Part shown: positions 43,613-51,425 of the stretch, piece after piece
Layout: each line of letters opens with the position of its first letter
How positions within the stretch are numbered: position 1 is the stretch's first letter
Source: Listeria cossartiae subsp. cayugensis
GTDB taxonomy: Bacteria > Bacillota > Bacilli > Lactobacillales > Listeriaceae
Direction: 5' to 3'
Assembly: GCF_014229095.1 (NCBI RefSeq)
Contig: NZ_JAARZC010000001.1
Coordinates: 186,001-250,000 of the forward strand
DNA length: 64,000 nt
The notes under the pieces: generated by a model
Seen by the model: the letters and a program-made list of their open reading frames with translations, nothing else
Database searches by the model: none
Told to the model about the DNA's origin: nothing
Translations under genes and position numbers: made by a program

Positions 43613-45682
43613 ATGAAGAAGCTTTCCATGCGAGTCATCCTAATCGTTACCGTTATTTTCATTGCTTGTGGGAGCGCTAATGTTTCTATCGCACAAGAGA
43701 TGGATATAGCAAATAAGCTTCCAGAAGAGGAGCTGGGTTCTCTGGATACCTCTAATGTCAATACAGAAGGAGTCCCGCAAGACAAATCAGCAGAGGTCGA
43801 GAACTTAGAAGAAATCCCAATTACGGATGATTTGGAGCAAAATCCAGATGTTCTTGAGCAGCCTGTTGCCGATTCGGATGATTCGGGTTTAACAGTGGTA
43901 GACTCAGGGGCTTATTGGACAATTTATCGTAATACTACGAACGGTGAATATAGCTTGCATATGTTTGGTAACGTGCCAAGTAGTAAACCAACCGCTTGGA
44001 ATAGTTATTTGAACAGAATTAAACATATAGAGATTGAAGAAGCTACTTTGACAGGAAATTTTGAAGCTTATTTTAGAAATACTGTTTTTACAGTACTTGA
44101 GAGTGTGAGGATTGAACGTTCGAATTTGTCTAGAGTGACTTCTTTTGCACTCGCATTTTATAGTTCAGGAATTGAAAAAGTTATCATCAGAGATAATGAT
44201 TACCCGACAGCACCATCTTTACTCACTACGGAAGCTATGTTTAAATATTGTTCCAGCCTTAGGGAGCTTGATTTGAGTGGTCTTAATACTAGCGCAGTAA
44301 CTACTATGAGGGATATGTTTTACAGCTGTAGCGCACTTGAGGAACTGGATTTAAGTCATTTTGATACGAGTTCAGTAACTAATATGTTTTACATGTTTTA
44401 TGATAATGAAAAACTGGAGAAGCTGGATGTAGGTAACTTTGATACCAGTTCAGTAACTAATATGTATGCCATGTTTGCTAATTGTACTAGTCTTGAAGAG
44501 CTGGATGTAAGTAACTTTGATACCAATTCAGCAACTGATATGTATAGAATGTTTGATAGCTGTGTAAAACTGAAGAAACTAGATGTAAGTAATTTCGATA
44601 CCAGCTCTGTTACTGATATGGCTTACATGTTTAGAAATTGTAGCACACTTGAGAAGTTGGATGTAAGTAATTTTAATACGAGCTCAGTAACTTCTATGCG
44701 TGCCATGTTTGCTGGCTGTAATAGTCTTGAAGAGTTAGATGTAAGTAATTTTGATACCAGTTCAGTAACTAATATGTCTTCCATGTTTTTAACTTGTACT
44801 AGTCTTGAAGAGCTAGATCTAAGTAATTTTGATACCAGTTTAGTGGATCTTATGGGCTACATGTTTAAAGATTGTGCAAATTTAAAAACTTTATATCTAA
44901 ATAATTTTACAGATGCAGCAAGCACGATAGATATGTTTACTGGAACAACCTCCTTAACGTACTTGTTTGTCAGTCACAATTTTAAGGTTTTTAATGGGTT
45001 AGAAAATACAAACTGGTATGACGAAAAGAATTGGGTGCAGTTTGAAACTGTCTCGCAACTACAGGCATATCATTGGAGACAAAACGAACCTATTGGTTAT
45101 AGAAAAGGTGTCTTCCTTTCATTAACAATGGATGCGATGGGTGGGCAGTTTGAAGACATGGAGGAACAAAAAGTACAAAATAAAGTTTTTGGTGATTACT
45201 GGGAAGAAATGCTTCCTGTAAAAGATGGACATTATTTTGACGGGTGGTATCTTGATCAAGATTTTACCAGTAAGTTTGACTTTTCATTGCCCGCTGATGC
45301 ATCAATAACTATCTACGCAAAATGGATAGAAAACTATACAGTGATTATTCCGGCTTCTATTTCTTTAAATGAAACTTCTGAATTGAAAGTGGAAGGGATT
45401 AATCGAGGAGATAAAGATTTGTCCGTGGGATTAAACCGAACAGCAATGTCTGTTTCTGAGAGCAACAAGCTAACTTTAACCAATACGGCAGACACAACAG
45501 TCCAATGTTTGGCGCCACTGAGTTGGGACGGGTCAGAAACTAATCCAGAAAAAGCGATTTTAATCCTTGCTCCAGGTTCGGAAATAACAGAAGGCGAGGC
45601 AGTCATGGCTATTGAAGCGCCAGAGAATATCCAGGCAGGAAAATATATGGGGAACGTCGTATTTTCGATTAAGTATGAATGA
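43613..45682 (+). CDS. BspA-like DUF285 leucine-rich surface lipoprotein
   Basis: 689 residues. A signal sequence with a lipobox-like FIACG (~18-22) suggests lipid anchoring, though -3 Phe is not ideal. About nine DUF285/BspA repeats of 24-25 residues (LEELDVSNFDTSSVTNM type) span residues ~209-430, followed by a Listeria-Bacteroides (Flg_new) repeat ending ITIYAKW (~515-574). The C-terminal ~110 residues (TVIIPASISLNETSELKVEG) are similar to the secreted protein at 46241-46726. BspA-type repeats bind host or bacterial surface proteins. First gene of a four-gene operon; AGGAGGGGAG precedes the ATG. Confidence 0.9.
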   Translation: MKKLSMRVILIVTVIFIACGSANVSIAQEMDIANKLPEEELGSLDTSNVNTEGVPQDKSAEVENLEEIPITDDLEQNPDVLEQPVADSDDSGLTVVDSGAYWTIYRNTTNGEYSLHMFGNVPSSKPTAWNSYLNRIKHIEIEEATLTGNFEAYFRNTVFTVLESVRIERSNLSRVTSFALAFYSSGIEKVIIRDNDYPTAPSLLTTEAMFKYCSSLRELDLSGLNTSAVTTMRDMFYSCSALEELDLSHFDTSSVTNMFYMFYDNEKLEKLDVGNFDTSSVTNMYAMFANCTSLEELDVSNFDTNSATDMYRMFDSCVKLKKLDVSNFDTSSVTDMAYMFRNCSTLEKLDVSNFNTSSVTSMRAMFAGCNSLEELDVSNFDTSSVTNMSSMFLTCTSLEELDLSNFDTSLVDLMGYMFKDCANLKTLYLNNFTDAASTIDMFTGTTSLTYLFVSHNFKVFNGLENTNWYDEKNWVQFETVSQLQAYHWRQNEPIGYRKGVFLSLTMDAMGGQFEDMEEQKVQNKVFGDYWEEMLPVKDGHYFDGWYLDQDFTSKFDFSLPADASITIYAKWIENYTVIIPASISLNETSELKVEGINRGDKDLSVGLNRTAMSVSESNKLTLTNTADTTVQCLAPLSWDGSETNPEKAILILAPGSEITEGEAVMAIEAPENIQAGKYMGNVVFSIKYE
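44258..44890 (+). repeat. Tandem ~72-75-bp repeats encoding DUF285 units
   Basis: Repeated DNA with core AATTTTGATACCAG and similar variants, in phase with the LRR units. Such repeats can expand or contract by recombination and change repeat number among strains. Confidence 0.75.
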
Positions 45683-45747
45683 TGTAAATTAGCCAGAATA
45701 GTAATCATGTCAAGGTCATTTGGTTATTAATAAATTGGAGGTTACCT

Positions 45748-46221
45748 ATGAAGAAGAAAAAAGTAGTGGTTATATCATTACTACTATTGCTAGTAAGTGT
45801 CATTGGAATCAGTAGTTATTTTCTATTCAAGGATAAAATAAATCTGTTGGATGTAGACCCTTCTGCTGTTGAGTGGAACGGGAAAAAACAGAAGGATACA
45901 AGTGGAGAAGAAAATACAATCGCCATTCCAGGGTTTGAAAAAGTAACGTTGTATGCAAATGAAACAAAACAAGCAGTTAATTTCCATAATCCGGAAATTA
46001 ATGATTGTTACTTCAAAATATCGCTTATTCATCCGGATGGTTCGGTTCTATGGATATCCGATTTAATCGAACCGGGAAAAGGTATGTATTCCATTGAATT
46101 AGAAAAAACGTTAGCGGTAGGCGAATATGAAAATGCAGTATTAAAATATGAATGTTTTTCTTTAAACGATCAGTCACCTTTAAACGGGTCTGAAATAAAT
46201 TTAAAATTAGTTGTCGTATAG
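45748..46221 (+). CDS. Membrane-anchored beta-rich protein of the surface operon
   Basis: 157 residues. Basic start, one transmembrane helix (VVVISLLLLLVSVIGISSYF, ~6-26), then an extracellular domain rich in beta strands (NTIAIPGFEKVTLYANETKQ; FKISLIHPDGSVLWISDLIE). The exterior part resembles an immunoglobulin-like or pilin-chaperone fold but no family is certain. TTGGAGG precedes the ATG; it follows the LRR gene by 65 bp and the next gene by a 19-bp gap. Confidence 0.7.
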   Translation: MKKKKVVVISLLLLLVSVIGISSYFLFKDKINLLDVDPSAVEWNGKKQKDTSGEENTIAIPGFEKVTLYANETKQAVNFHNPEINDCYFKISLIHPDGSVLWISDLIEPGKGMYSIELEKTLAVGEYENAVLKYECFSLNDQSPLNGSEINLKLVVV

Positions 46222-46240
46222 ACATAGGAGGAAATTTTTT

Positions 46241-46726
46241 ATGAATAAATTAGTATTAAGTACGTTAAGTGTAGCAGCAATGGGTATGGTAATTTTTAGC
46301 GGAGGGACAGCCTACGCTGCAGATAAAGAAGGTAATACAGTAGTGGAATATTCTGTTGAAGGTGATTATACCCTCGTTGTACCAGAAAAAGTAAATTTAT
46401 CTAATGATAATGCCACAGAAATGTCTGTGAAAACAATCAATCGTAACTTAGAACCAGGAAAAGAAGTAGAGGTGACATTATCTAGTGGATTATCAGCCGA
46501 TGGAGAGATTGAATTACAACGTGTTGGCGCTACTTCGGACGTAATAACCAGTAGCTTTAAAAGTAATAATAGTACAGTAACAATGGCTAATCCTGTTATC
46601 GGAAGCTTTTCAGGTTATGCGATGGACGAAACAGAAGTAAGTAAAATTCAAATTGGAAGTCCTCAAGGAGACAAAAAAGCTGGAGCATATCAAACAACTT
46701 TAACTTTTACAGCTGCTTTTAAATAA
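46241..46726 (+). CDS. Secreted protein sharing the LRR lipoprotein's C-terminal module
   Basis: 161 residues from ATG 46241 (TAGGAGGAAA upstream). Signal peptide with cleavage after AYA (~27). The mature part (DYTLVVPEKVNLSNDNATEM, VKTINRNLEPGKEVEVTLSS) matches the last ~110 residues of the LRR protein in order and strand pattern: a VPxxxxL strand, a TINR/GINR motif and a final QTTLTFTAAF strand. It recalls WxL-type or pilin-like modules, but no WxL motif is present. Probably exported and assembled with its operon partners. Confidence 0.75.
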   Translation: MNKLVLSTLSVAAMGMVIFSGGTAYAADKEGNTVVEYSVEGDYTLVVPEKVNLSNDNATEMSVKTINRNLEPGKEVEVTLSSGLSADGEIELQRVGATSDVITSSFKSNNSTVTMANPVIGSFSGYAMDETEVSKIQIGSPQGDKKAGAYQTTLTFTAAFK

Positions 46727-46753
46727 GAAATTAAGAAAGGAGTTGTACATTTC

Positions 46754-47059
46754 TTGAAAAGGAAATTAGTTTTGGCAATGGTACTAATCAGCTTTTGTGG
46801 GATGTTCTTCTTATCGCCTGACCGTGTTCAAGCTAGTCAGACAGTAGTTGAGGTCCTAATTTCAGAGGATGATTTGGATGTAAGTGAAGAAAACATACAG
46901 GAGATTCCTAAAAAAGAACTGGCAGCCTCTTCAGATAAGGATAACAAACAACATACATTACCTAAAGCAGGTGATACAGTAACTAACTATACCTTGTTGG
47001 GTTTAGTGCTCATCCTTATTTGGTTGATAATGCAAAGAAAAAGGAAGAAGAAGGAATAA
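46754..47059 (+). CDS. Small LPXTG-like cell-wall-anchored protein
   Basis: 101 residues from TTG 46754 (AAAGGAG about 12 nt upstream). Signal peptide (~1-27), an acidic stretch of 40 residues, then the sorting signal LPKAG at 69-73, a hydrophobic helix and the basic tail QRKRKKKE. Sortase A normally prefers LPXTG; Ala for Thr is a variant. In size and place it resembles the tiny LPXTG members (CscD-like) of WxL surface clusters, which anchor a larger complex. Confidence 0.82.
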   Translation: MKRKLVLAMVLISFCGMFFLSPDRVQASQTVVEVLISEDDLDVSEENIQEIPKKELAASSDKDNKQHTLPKAGDTVTNYTLLGLVLILIWLIMQRKRKKKE

Positions 47060-47134
47060 CCCCCTGTGACATCATCATAATGTAGTAAGTAAAAAGGATA
47101 TAAAAATTTCTGTGTTGGATAGGAAGTGACAGGT

Positions 47135-47401
47135 ATGGCTCGAATCGAATATGGAGAAGAAATTCAAAAAAACCTACTAGTTTTATACTCTAGGGGGTCT
47201 ACCATAGACTCTATCTGCAAGGAGTATGGTATTCCTCGTTACGAATTTCACAAATGGATGAAGTTACATGATAGCGATAAACTCGAAACAAAAGAGGTGA
47301 AGACTTTTCTACAGATAAGAGAATTAAAACAGCAAAAAAACAAATTAGAAGAAGAGATTTTGTTTTTAAATGAAGCAATAAATCTGTTGGAAAGTCCTTG
47401 A
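47135..47401 (+). CDS. Transposase orfA-like HTH protein, probably a truncated IS remnant
   Basis: 88 residues from ATG 47135. Helix-turn-helix GSTIDSICKEYGIPRYEFHKW followed by a leucine-rich coiled coil (LKQQKNKLEEEILFLNEAIN), the layout of IS3-family OrfA. No OrfB or terminal inverted repeats are visible, so it is not an active element; it could also be a captured regulator. From memory lmo0464 is annotated as transposase-like here. Confidence 0.7.
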   Translation: MARIEYGEEIQKNLLVLYSRGSTIDSICKEYGIPRYEFHKWMKLHDSDKLETKEVKTFLQIRELKQQKNKLEEEILFLNEAINLLESP

Positions 47402-47421
47402 TAGGGATGCTTTCAAGAATC

Positions 47422-47466
47422 AGCTGTAGGAAAAATGAGCAATCATTTTTTCTACAGCTTTTTTTA
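47422..47466 (+). terminator. Strong bidirectional terminator
   Basis: An 18-bp stem (AGCTGTAGGAAAAATGA with its complement, one G-T pair) with GCAA loop and T-runs on both sides, between convergent genes. Confidence 0.9.
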
Positions 47467-47480
47467 AAATGGTGAGGTTT

Positions 47481-48446
47481 TTATGTTACTTTTATATAGA
47501 TGCCATGTTTACTTTTCTCAGATGCCCAATCATTCATTTCACGTACTTTTTCTGAAAGTTCACCTGCCGGAATAAGCTTCCCATCCATCAAAACAGAGGG
47601 ATCTATCAAACGCATTTTCTTCTTATGATGATAAGTAAAGTCCACCTCATTTTCTTCCAAATGGGGACTCTTGAGCAACTGAATTTTCTCCCGAGCATCT
47701 GAATTCGCATTCAATTTAGCTAACAATTCAGCATCAGTCAACCGAAGATCATCGGTCGTAATCGTCTCCTGCTGAAACGCAACGCGCATTGCTTCAGCCA
47801 AAATCTCATAACTATAAACATTCAGCGGATCGTAAAAATAATCAATCACTTCCGAATAATATTGCGCAACAAACCATTCTGCAAGAGCGATATTTGCCAA
47901 ATAAAGCCGCCCATCAACCATTACTAAAGCCTGCAAAAATTCTTCCACCTCAGCCAAACTAATTTTCCCATGGCGATACAAATCTTGCAACGTATAATCA
48001 ATCCGGTCAGCACATAGCTCCGGGGCTTCTTGCTCCAAAATCGTCCACTTCGAAATATCATCAAAAATCCCTTCAAAAGAATAACCATACTTCTCTAAAA
48101 TGGCAGGAATCGTCGAAGTTTTTACAAAGTCCTCAAAAATCTGCTCATGATAATCTTCCTCTTCAAAATCAAGCGCATAATCCACCACATGCGAAAAAGC
48201 AGTGTGCGATACGTCGTGCAGTAAGCCAGCAATTTGCTCCTCCAAAGAGCCACCGAACTTCCTAATAAAAAGCATCACGCCAATCGAATGATCAAGCCGG
48301 CTAAGGTCCCAAAGTGGATTTACTAAATAACTCGAACCACCTTGATGCACGTGTGCTAGCCGGGAAACCAATGGACTTTGGATTAGTTCAGCCAAAACAG
48401 GTTCTATTTCAAATGTTCCGTAGAGCGGGTCTGTAATTTTCATCAT
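47481..48446 (-). CDS. HD-domain phosphohydrolase
   Basis: About 321 residues from ATG 48446; ATG 48443 and GTG 48452 are close alternatives behind AGAGGTG. Metal-binding HD motif: His in LSRLDHSIGV, then GLLHDVSHTAFSHV with His-Asp, and Asp in ELCADRIDYTLQD. The family includes dNTP triphosphohydrolases and nucleotide phosphohydrolases (YdhJ/OxrA-like). From memory it corresponds to lmo0476. Cytosolic and metal-dependent; substrate probably a nucleotide. Intact despite the accessory surroundings. Confidence 0.88.
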   Translation of the reverse strand: MMKITDPLYGTFEIEPVLAELIQSPLVSRLAHVHQGGSSYLVNPLWDLSRLDHSIGVMLFIRKFGGSLEEQIAGLLHDVSHTAFSHVVDYALDFEEEDYHEQIFEDFVKTSTIPAILEKYGYSFEGIFDDISKWTILEQEAPELCADRIDYTLQDLYRHGKISLAEVEEFLQALVMVDGRLYLANIALAEWFVAQYYSEVIDYFYDPLNVYSYEILAEAMRVAFQQETITTDDLRLTDAELLAKLNANSDAREKIQLLKSPHLEENEVDFTYHHKKKMRLIDPSVLMDGKLIPAGELSEKVREMNDWASEKSKHGIYIKVT

Positions 48447-48504
48447 ATTCACCTCTTTTTTTCAATTATATATTAGCGAACAAACGTTTTCCATGTTTTC
48501 CCTA

Positions 48505-48853
48505 GCAATTCCAATTTTGCTGAGAAAGCTTATAAAAAAATTACTGAAATAACCGAAGATGCGATTGATAAAATGAAAAACAGTTCGGATAGTGTAATTA
48601 TTCCAGACGAAACCTCTGTTGTTGCACAAATTTTCCGCGATAAAATCGACCTAGTTGCCAACGCAATCGGCGAATCTATTTCCCAAATCAAGCGGGATGA
48701 AGCGCTGCAAAATGACGAGCAAAAGCGAGAGAACAAGTAACTTTGGCCGGTGCAGTGACTGACTCGGTTGAAGTAGTGGAAGAAATCCCATTGGTGCATC
48801 ATCTGGCTAATGCGCCCAGATTGCGCATGAAAGTTGTGGGGAATTTGGTTTAA
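48505..48853 (+). pseudogene. Decayed copy of the hydantoinase 3' end
   Basis: Nucleotides match the hydantoinase gene 40780-41194 (AATTTTGCTGA, then ATGCGATTGATAAAATGAAAA, and the final TTGTGGGGAATTTGGTTTAA) with two internal deletions, corresponding to the loss of the NLVLVGGG region and of SGQYEQIYIYSQ, plus frame changes. The homology continues past the stop (GTAAATAGTGGAGCATT) and into the 39-bp repeat at 48999. It has no start and cannot make the enzyme. Confidence 0.85.
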
Positions 48854-48998
48854 GGGAAGTAAATAGTGGAGCATTTCGGTCATTTTTTATAAAGTAATCC
48901 TACGTGTATAAAAATACGGTTTATACACATGGAATTATAGTTCTATATGAAATAGGTTATTTATTAGAAGGATTAAATGGCTTATTTTATTTTTTAAT

Positions 48999-49037
48999 GT
49001 ATAAAATTATGTATATTGACACAATTTGTGTTATTTT
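48999..49037 (+). repeat. 39-bp direct repeat, copy 2
   Basis: Identical to 41291-41329, including ACACAA-T-TTGTGT (49019-49031); weaker similarity continues to about 49072. The rest of 48854-49207 holds no gene that I can support. Confidence 0.85.
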
Positions 49038-49207
49038 GAACATGAATTTAAGTGAATCAATTCTTAATGTATTGATTTTCGCCTAAAATAGGTCGTTCAT
49101 GACAAGAATCGGACATTTCATTACATTTTTGGTTATACATTCATTTTCTATGCTATGGTTTTAGTAGGAACAACTATTTGATTAATGCATAGAAAAGAGG
49201 GAGCATA

Positions 49208-50035
49208 ATGAAAAAAAGGTTAATAGGTATTATTACAGCATTATTGTTAGTAAGTGGGATTTTGCTATCTCCGCAGATGACTCAGGCGGAAACAAAAGTG
49301 GATTATGACGCATTGTATCAACAGGGAGTATCTGAAGGGATTATTAATCAAGCAGATGTAAGCTTGGAAGAATGGGTAAAAGAGAATGAAAATGAGTATA
49401 AACAAGTTTATCAAGATGGTTTAAAAGACGGTGTTTATGATGCGTCGATGTCTTATGAAGAATGGATAAAGTTAAACAACTATGGTCAACCTCCTGTAGT
49501 AGATGAAAATTGGGAAGAAGTTCCACAGAAGCCAATGCTTAAAGGTGTGTATAAAGGTTATAATATTAAAAAAGGGGACATTCTGATTACAAATGGAACA
49601 TCTTCTTCCGGATTATTGGGACATGCTGCTATTGCGAATGGGAATGAGTATATACTAGATATTCCTGGCAAAGGAGAAACAACGAGACAAAGAACTACAA
49701 GTTGGTGGATGGATCACTATGATACAAGAGGCTGGGTGAAAGTTTACCGTCTGAAGGATAGTTCAGTTGCGAATGCCGCAGCTAGCTGGGCTGATAAAAA
49801 TTACTATTCAACAAGCGGTACATCCAAACAAAATATTTTCCCTAAATACGGTATGACTGGAAGTCGATATAGTAAGAATCCGACTTACTGTTCTAAGATT
49901 GTACTTCAAGCCTATTATTTCGGAACAGGAAATAAGCCTGTTGTGCAAGTATTTCCGTCCTTAGTTACAGTGTATGATTTACCAAACTATTTTTCAAAAG
50001 CATATAAGCCACAACAAGTGAAATACTTTAAATAA
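49208..50035 (+). CDS. Secreted papain-like (NlpC/P60-superfamily, YiiX/YycO-like) protein
   Basis: 275 residues with a signal peptide (~1-27). Two tandem repeats of ~36 residues follow (YQQGVSEGI...VSLEEWVK and YQDGLKDGV...MSYEEWIK). The C-terminal domain has KKGDILITNG, GHAAIANG with catalytic His139, and YCSKIVLQAY with Cys228, the permuted papain-like fold of YiiX/YycO enzymes. A cell-wall amidase, peptidase or acyl hydrolase acting outside the cell is likely. AGAGGGAG precedes the ATG. From memory corresponds to lmo0477. Its last 13 codons are duplicated 677 bp downstream. Confidence 0.85.
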   Translation: MKKRLIGIITALLLVSGILLSPQMTQAETKVDYDALYQQGVSEGIINQADVSLEEWVKENENEYKQVYQDGLKDGVYDASMSYEEWIKLNNYGQPPVVDENWEEVPQKPMLKGVYKGYNIKKGDILITNGTSSSGLLGHAAIANGNEYILDIPGKGETTRQRTTSWWMDHYDTRGWVKVYRLKDSSVANAAASWADKNYYSTSGTSKQNIFPKYGMTGSRYSKNPTYCSKIVLQAYYFGTGNKPVVQVFPSLVTVYDLPNYFSKAYKPQQVKYFK

Positions 50036-50065
50036 ATCTCATGTCTTAGGAAGTGTAGCTAAATG
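49989..50065 (+). repeat. 677-bp-offset tandem duplication, copy 1 leader
   Basis: The end of the papain-like gene plus the 27-bp gap before the first DUF3139-like gene; repeated at 50666-50742 with a few substitutions. Confidence 0.85.
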
Positions 50066-50440
50066 AAAAAGTATAAAAAATGGTGGATAACGATAGGTAT
50101 AATATTCATTCTTAGTATTATTGGATACGTTTATTGGTTTGCAATTCCCAAACATACGGCGAATAAAGCAGTGGATAATTATCTAGCAGAACAAAAAATC
50201 AAATCCAATCAAATTGAAACTAGAGTGATAAAGAAAGATTGGAAAATGGGTGGTTATCTTACAAAGATAGTTTTTAAAGATGATTTAAAACTAAAGTATG
50301 AATACAGTTATGATGAAAGAATAGACTTACCTTACCATATTTTTGTGGATGCTTATAAAGATGGTTCGGGACAAACAGAAGGTGAGATGAAACACCCACC
50401 ATTAGAAGAACAATTGGAAGAGATGAATAAATCGAAGTAG
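50063..50440 (+). CDS. DUF3139-like membrane-anchored protein, copy 1
   Basis: 125 residues. One N-terminal transmembrane helix (WWITIGIIFILSIIGYVYWF, ~7-26) followed by a helical extracellular segment (HTANKAVDNYLAEQKI), a central strand region and a Pro/Glu-rich tail. The YxWxIPKH...A...YL pattern resembles DUF3139. Follows the papain-like gene by 27 bp and is probably cotranscribed. Function unknown. Confidence 0.75.
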   Translation: MKKYKKWWITIGIIFILSIIGYVYWFAIPKHTANKAVDNYLAEQKIKSNQIETRVIKKDWKMGGYLTKIVFKDDLKLKYEYSYDERIDLPYHIFVDAYKDGSGQTEGEMKHPPLEEQLEEMNKSK

Positions 50441-50522
50441 CTTTAAATTAAGCGGAGTTAAAAACTTCGCTAATTTAGTTTGCTAGGAATTGTGTATTTT
50501 TAACAACAATAAGCTGTAGAAT

Positions 50523-50550
50523 AGGCGGAGCATTTTCGCCGCCTCTTTTT
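50523..50550 (+). terminator. Terminator between the duplicated genes
   Basis: AGGCGG and CCGCCT with a 10-nt loop, then Ts. With the fossil tail at 50666 it is all that I see in 50441-50739. Confidence 0.7.
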
Positions 50551-50665
50551 ATATTTGTATAATAAATCACATTTTACTTTGATACGAATCAATAGGTGAT
50601 TTTTTATTGTCTAACTCTAATATCGAGCTCTTAAACTTATTTAATTCAAGAAACACGAAAAATCC

Positions 50666-50742
50666 ATTTTTCAAAAACATATAAGCCACAACAAGTAAAA
50701 TACTTTAAATAAATCTCATGTCTTAGGAAGTGCTGCTGAATG
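50666..50742 (+). repeat. 677-bp-offset tandem duplication, copy 2 leader (fossil gene tail)
   Basis: Carries a non-coding copy of the last ~13 codons of the papain-like gene (SKAYKPQQVKYFK) exactly 677 bp downstream, with the same spacing to the next ATG. Confidence 0.85.
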
Positions 50743-51099
50743 AAAAAGTATAAAAAATGGTGGATAACGATTGGATTAGTGTTAATTCTTTGCGTTATCG
50801 GATATGTTTATTGGTTTGCAATCCCTAAACATACAGCAAATGAAGCAGTAGATGATTACTTAGCAGCGCAAAAGATAAATTCAACACAAGTTAAAACGAG
50901 GGATATTCAAAAAGATTGGACTAGAGGAGGATACTATGTCACGATAGTGTTTAAGGATGATCCTAATTTAGTATATGAATATAACTACAATAGTAAAAGG
51001 AATACGCCTTACCATATTAATCTACTTGTTTTTAAAGATGGCTCGAGTCAAGAAGATGACCAAGTGAAGCATCCACCACTACAAGAGCAAAAGGATTAA
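50740..51099 (+). CDS. DUF3139-like membrane-anchored protein, copy 2
   Basis: 119 residues, close paralogue of copy 1 (same MKKYKKWWITIG start, WFAIPKHTAN, YLA.QKI, KDW...GGY). Ribosome site and ATG arose with the duplicated leader. The proteins have diverged mostly in the outer domain, so the duplication is not recent. Confidence 0.75.
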   Translation: MKKYKKWWITIGLVLILCVIGYVYWFAIPKHTANEAVDDYLAAQKINSTQVKTRDIQKDWTRGGYYVTIVFKDDPNLVYEYNYNSKRNTPYHINLLVFKDGSSQEDDQVKHPPLQEQKD

Positions 51100-51102
51100 A
51101 GC

Positions 51103-51425
51103 AGAAACCCAAGCTAACCGCAGAAACGAATATCAATCAAACGAGAAGAAAACAAAATGAACAAGATTGGTTAGAAGAGGAAAGCAACCAATTAACACAA
51201 GAAAAACTGGTGTTATTAGACTTTTTACGCAGTTGCTGGCAAGGAGAAGAGGCCAGTGGTTTTTATCGTTATTTAGAAGAGCAGCAACACGAAGAATCGC
51301 AGGCTTGGAGACAGGACCTCCAAGATAAAAGAAGCGATTTAGACAAGGAATTGCAAGAAAATAAGAACAAGCTCCACACACTAGAAACAAAACAAGCCAC
51401 CTTGCAAAAGGAGTGGAGTCAGTGA
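51103..51425 (+). pseudogene. Truncated LXG helper gene (DUF3958-like)
   Basis: A frame open from within the preceding gene's end encodes a highly charged coiled-coil protein: TRRKQNEQDWLEEESNQLTQ, then LRSCWQGEEASGFYRYLEEQ and a coiled coil ending LQKEWSQ, whose stop overlaps the LXG start. This is the usual layout of the Lap2/DUF3958-type helper that precedes LXG toxin genes. No proper start remains; it is truncated at its 5' end. Confidence 0.55.

Noticed and set aside
44258-44890. Regular repeats that might suggest CRISPR
   Set aside because: Repeats are in-frame LRR codons of ~72-75 bp without unique spacers.
47135-47466. Complete insertion sequence
   Set aside because: Only an OrfA-like HTH gene is present; no OrfB, terminal inverted repeats or target-site duplication seen. 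The hairpin at 47422-47466 is a terminator.
48477-48515. Sigma-B promoter for the HD gene (GGGAAA on the minus strand)
   Set aside because: The GTTT-type -35 at the proper distance could not be found, and similar sequence recurs near 53786 in another orientation context.
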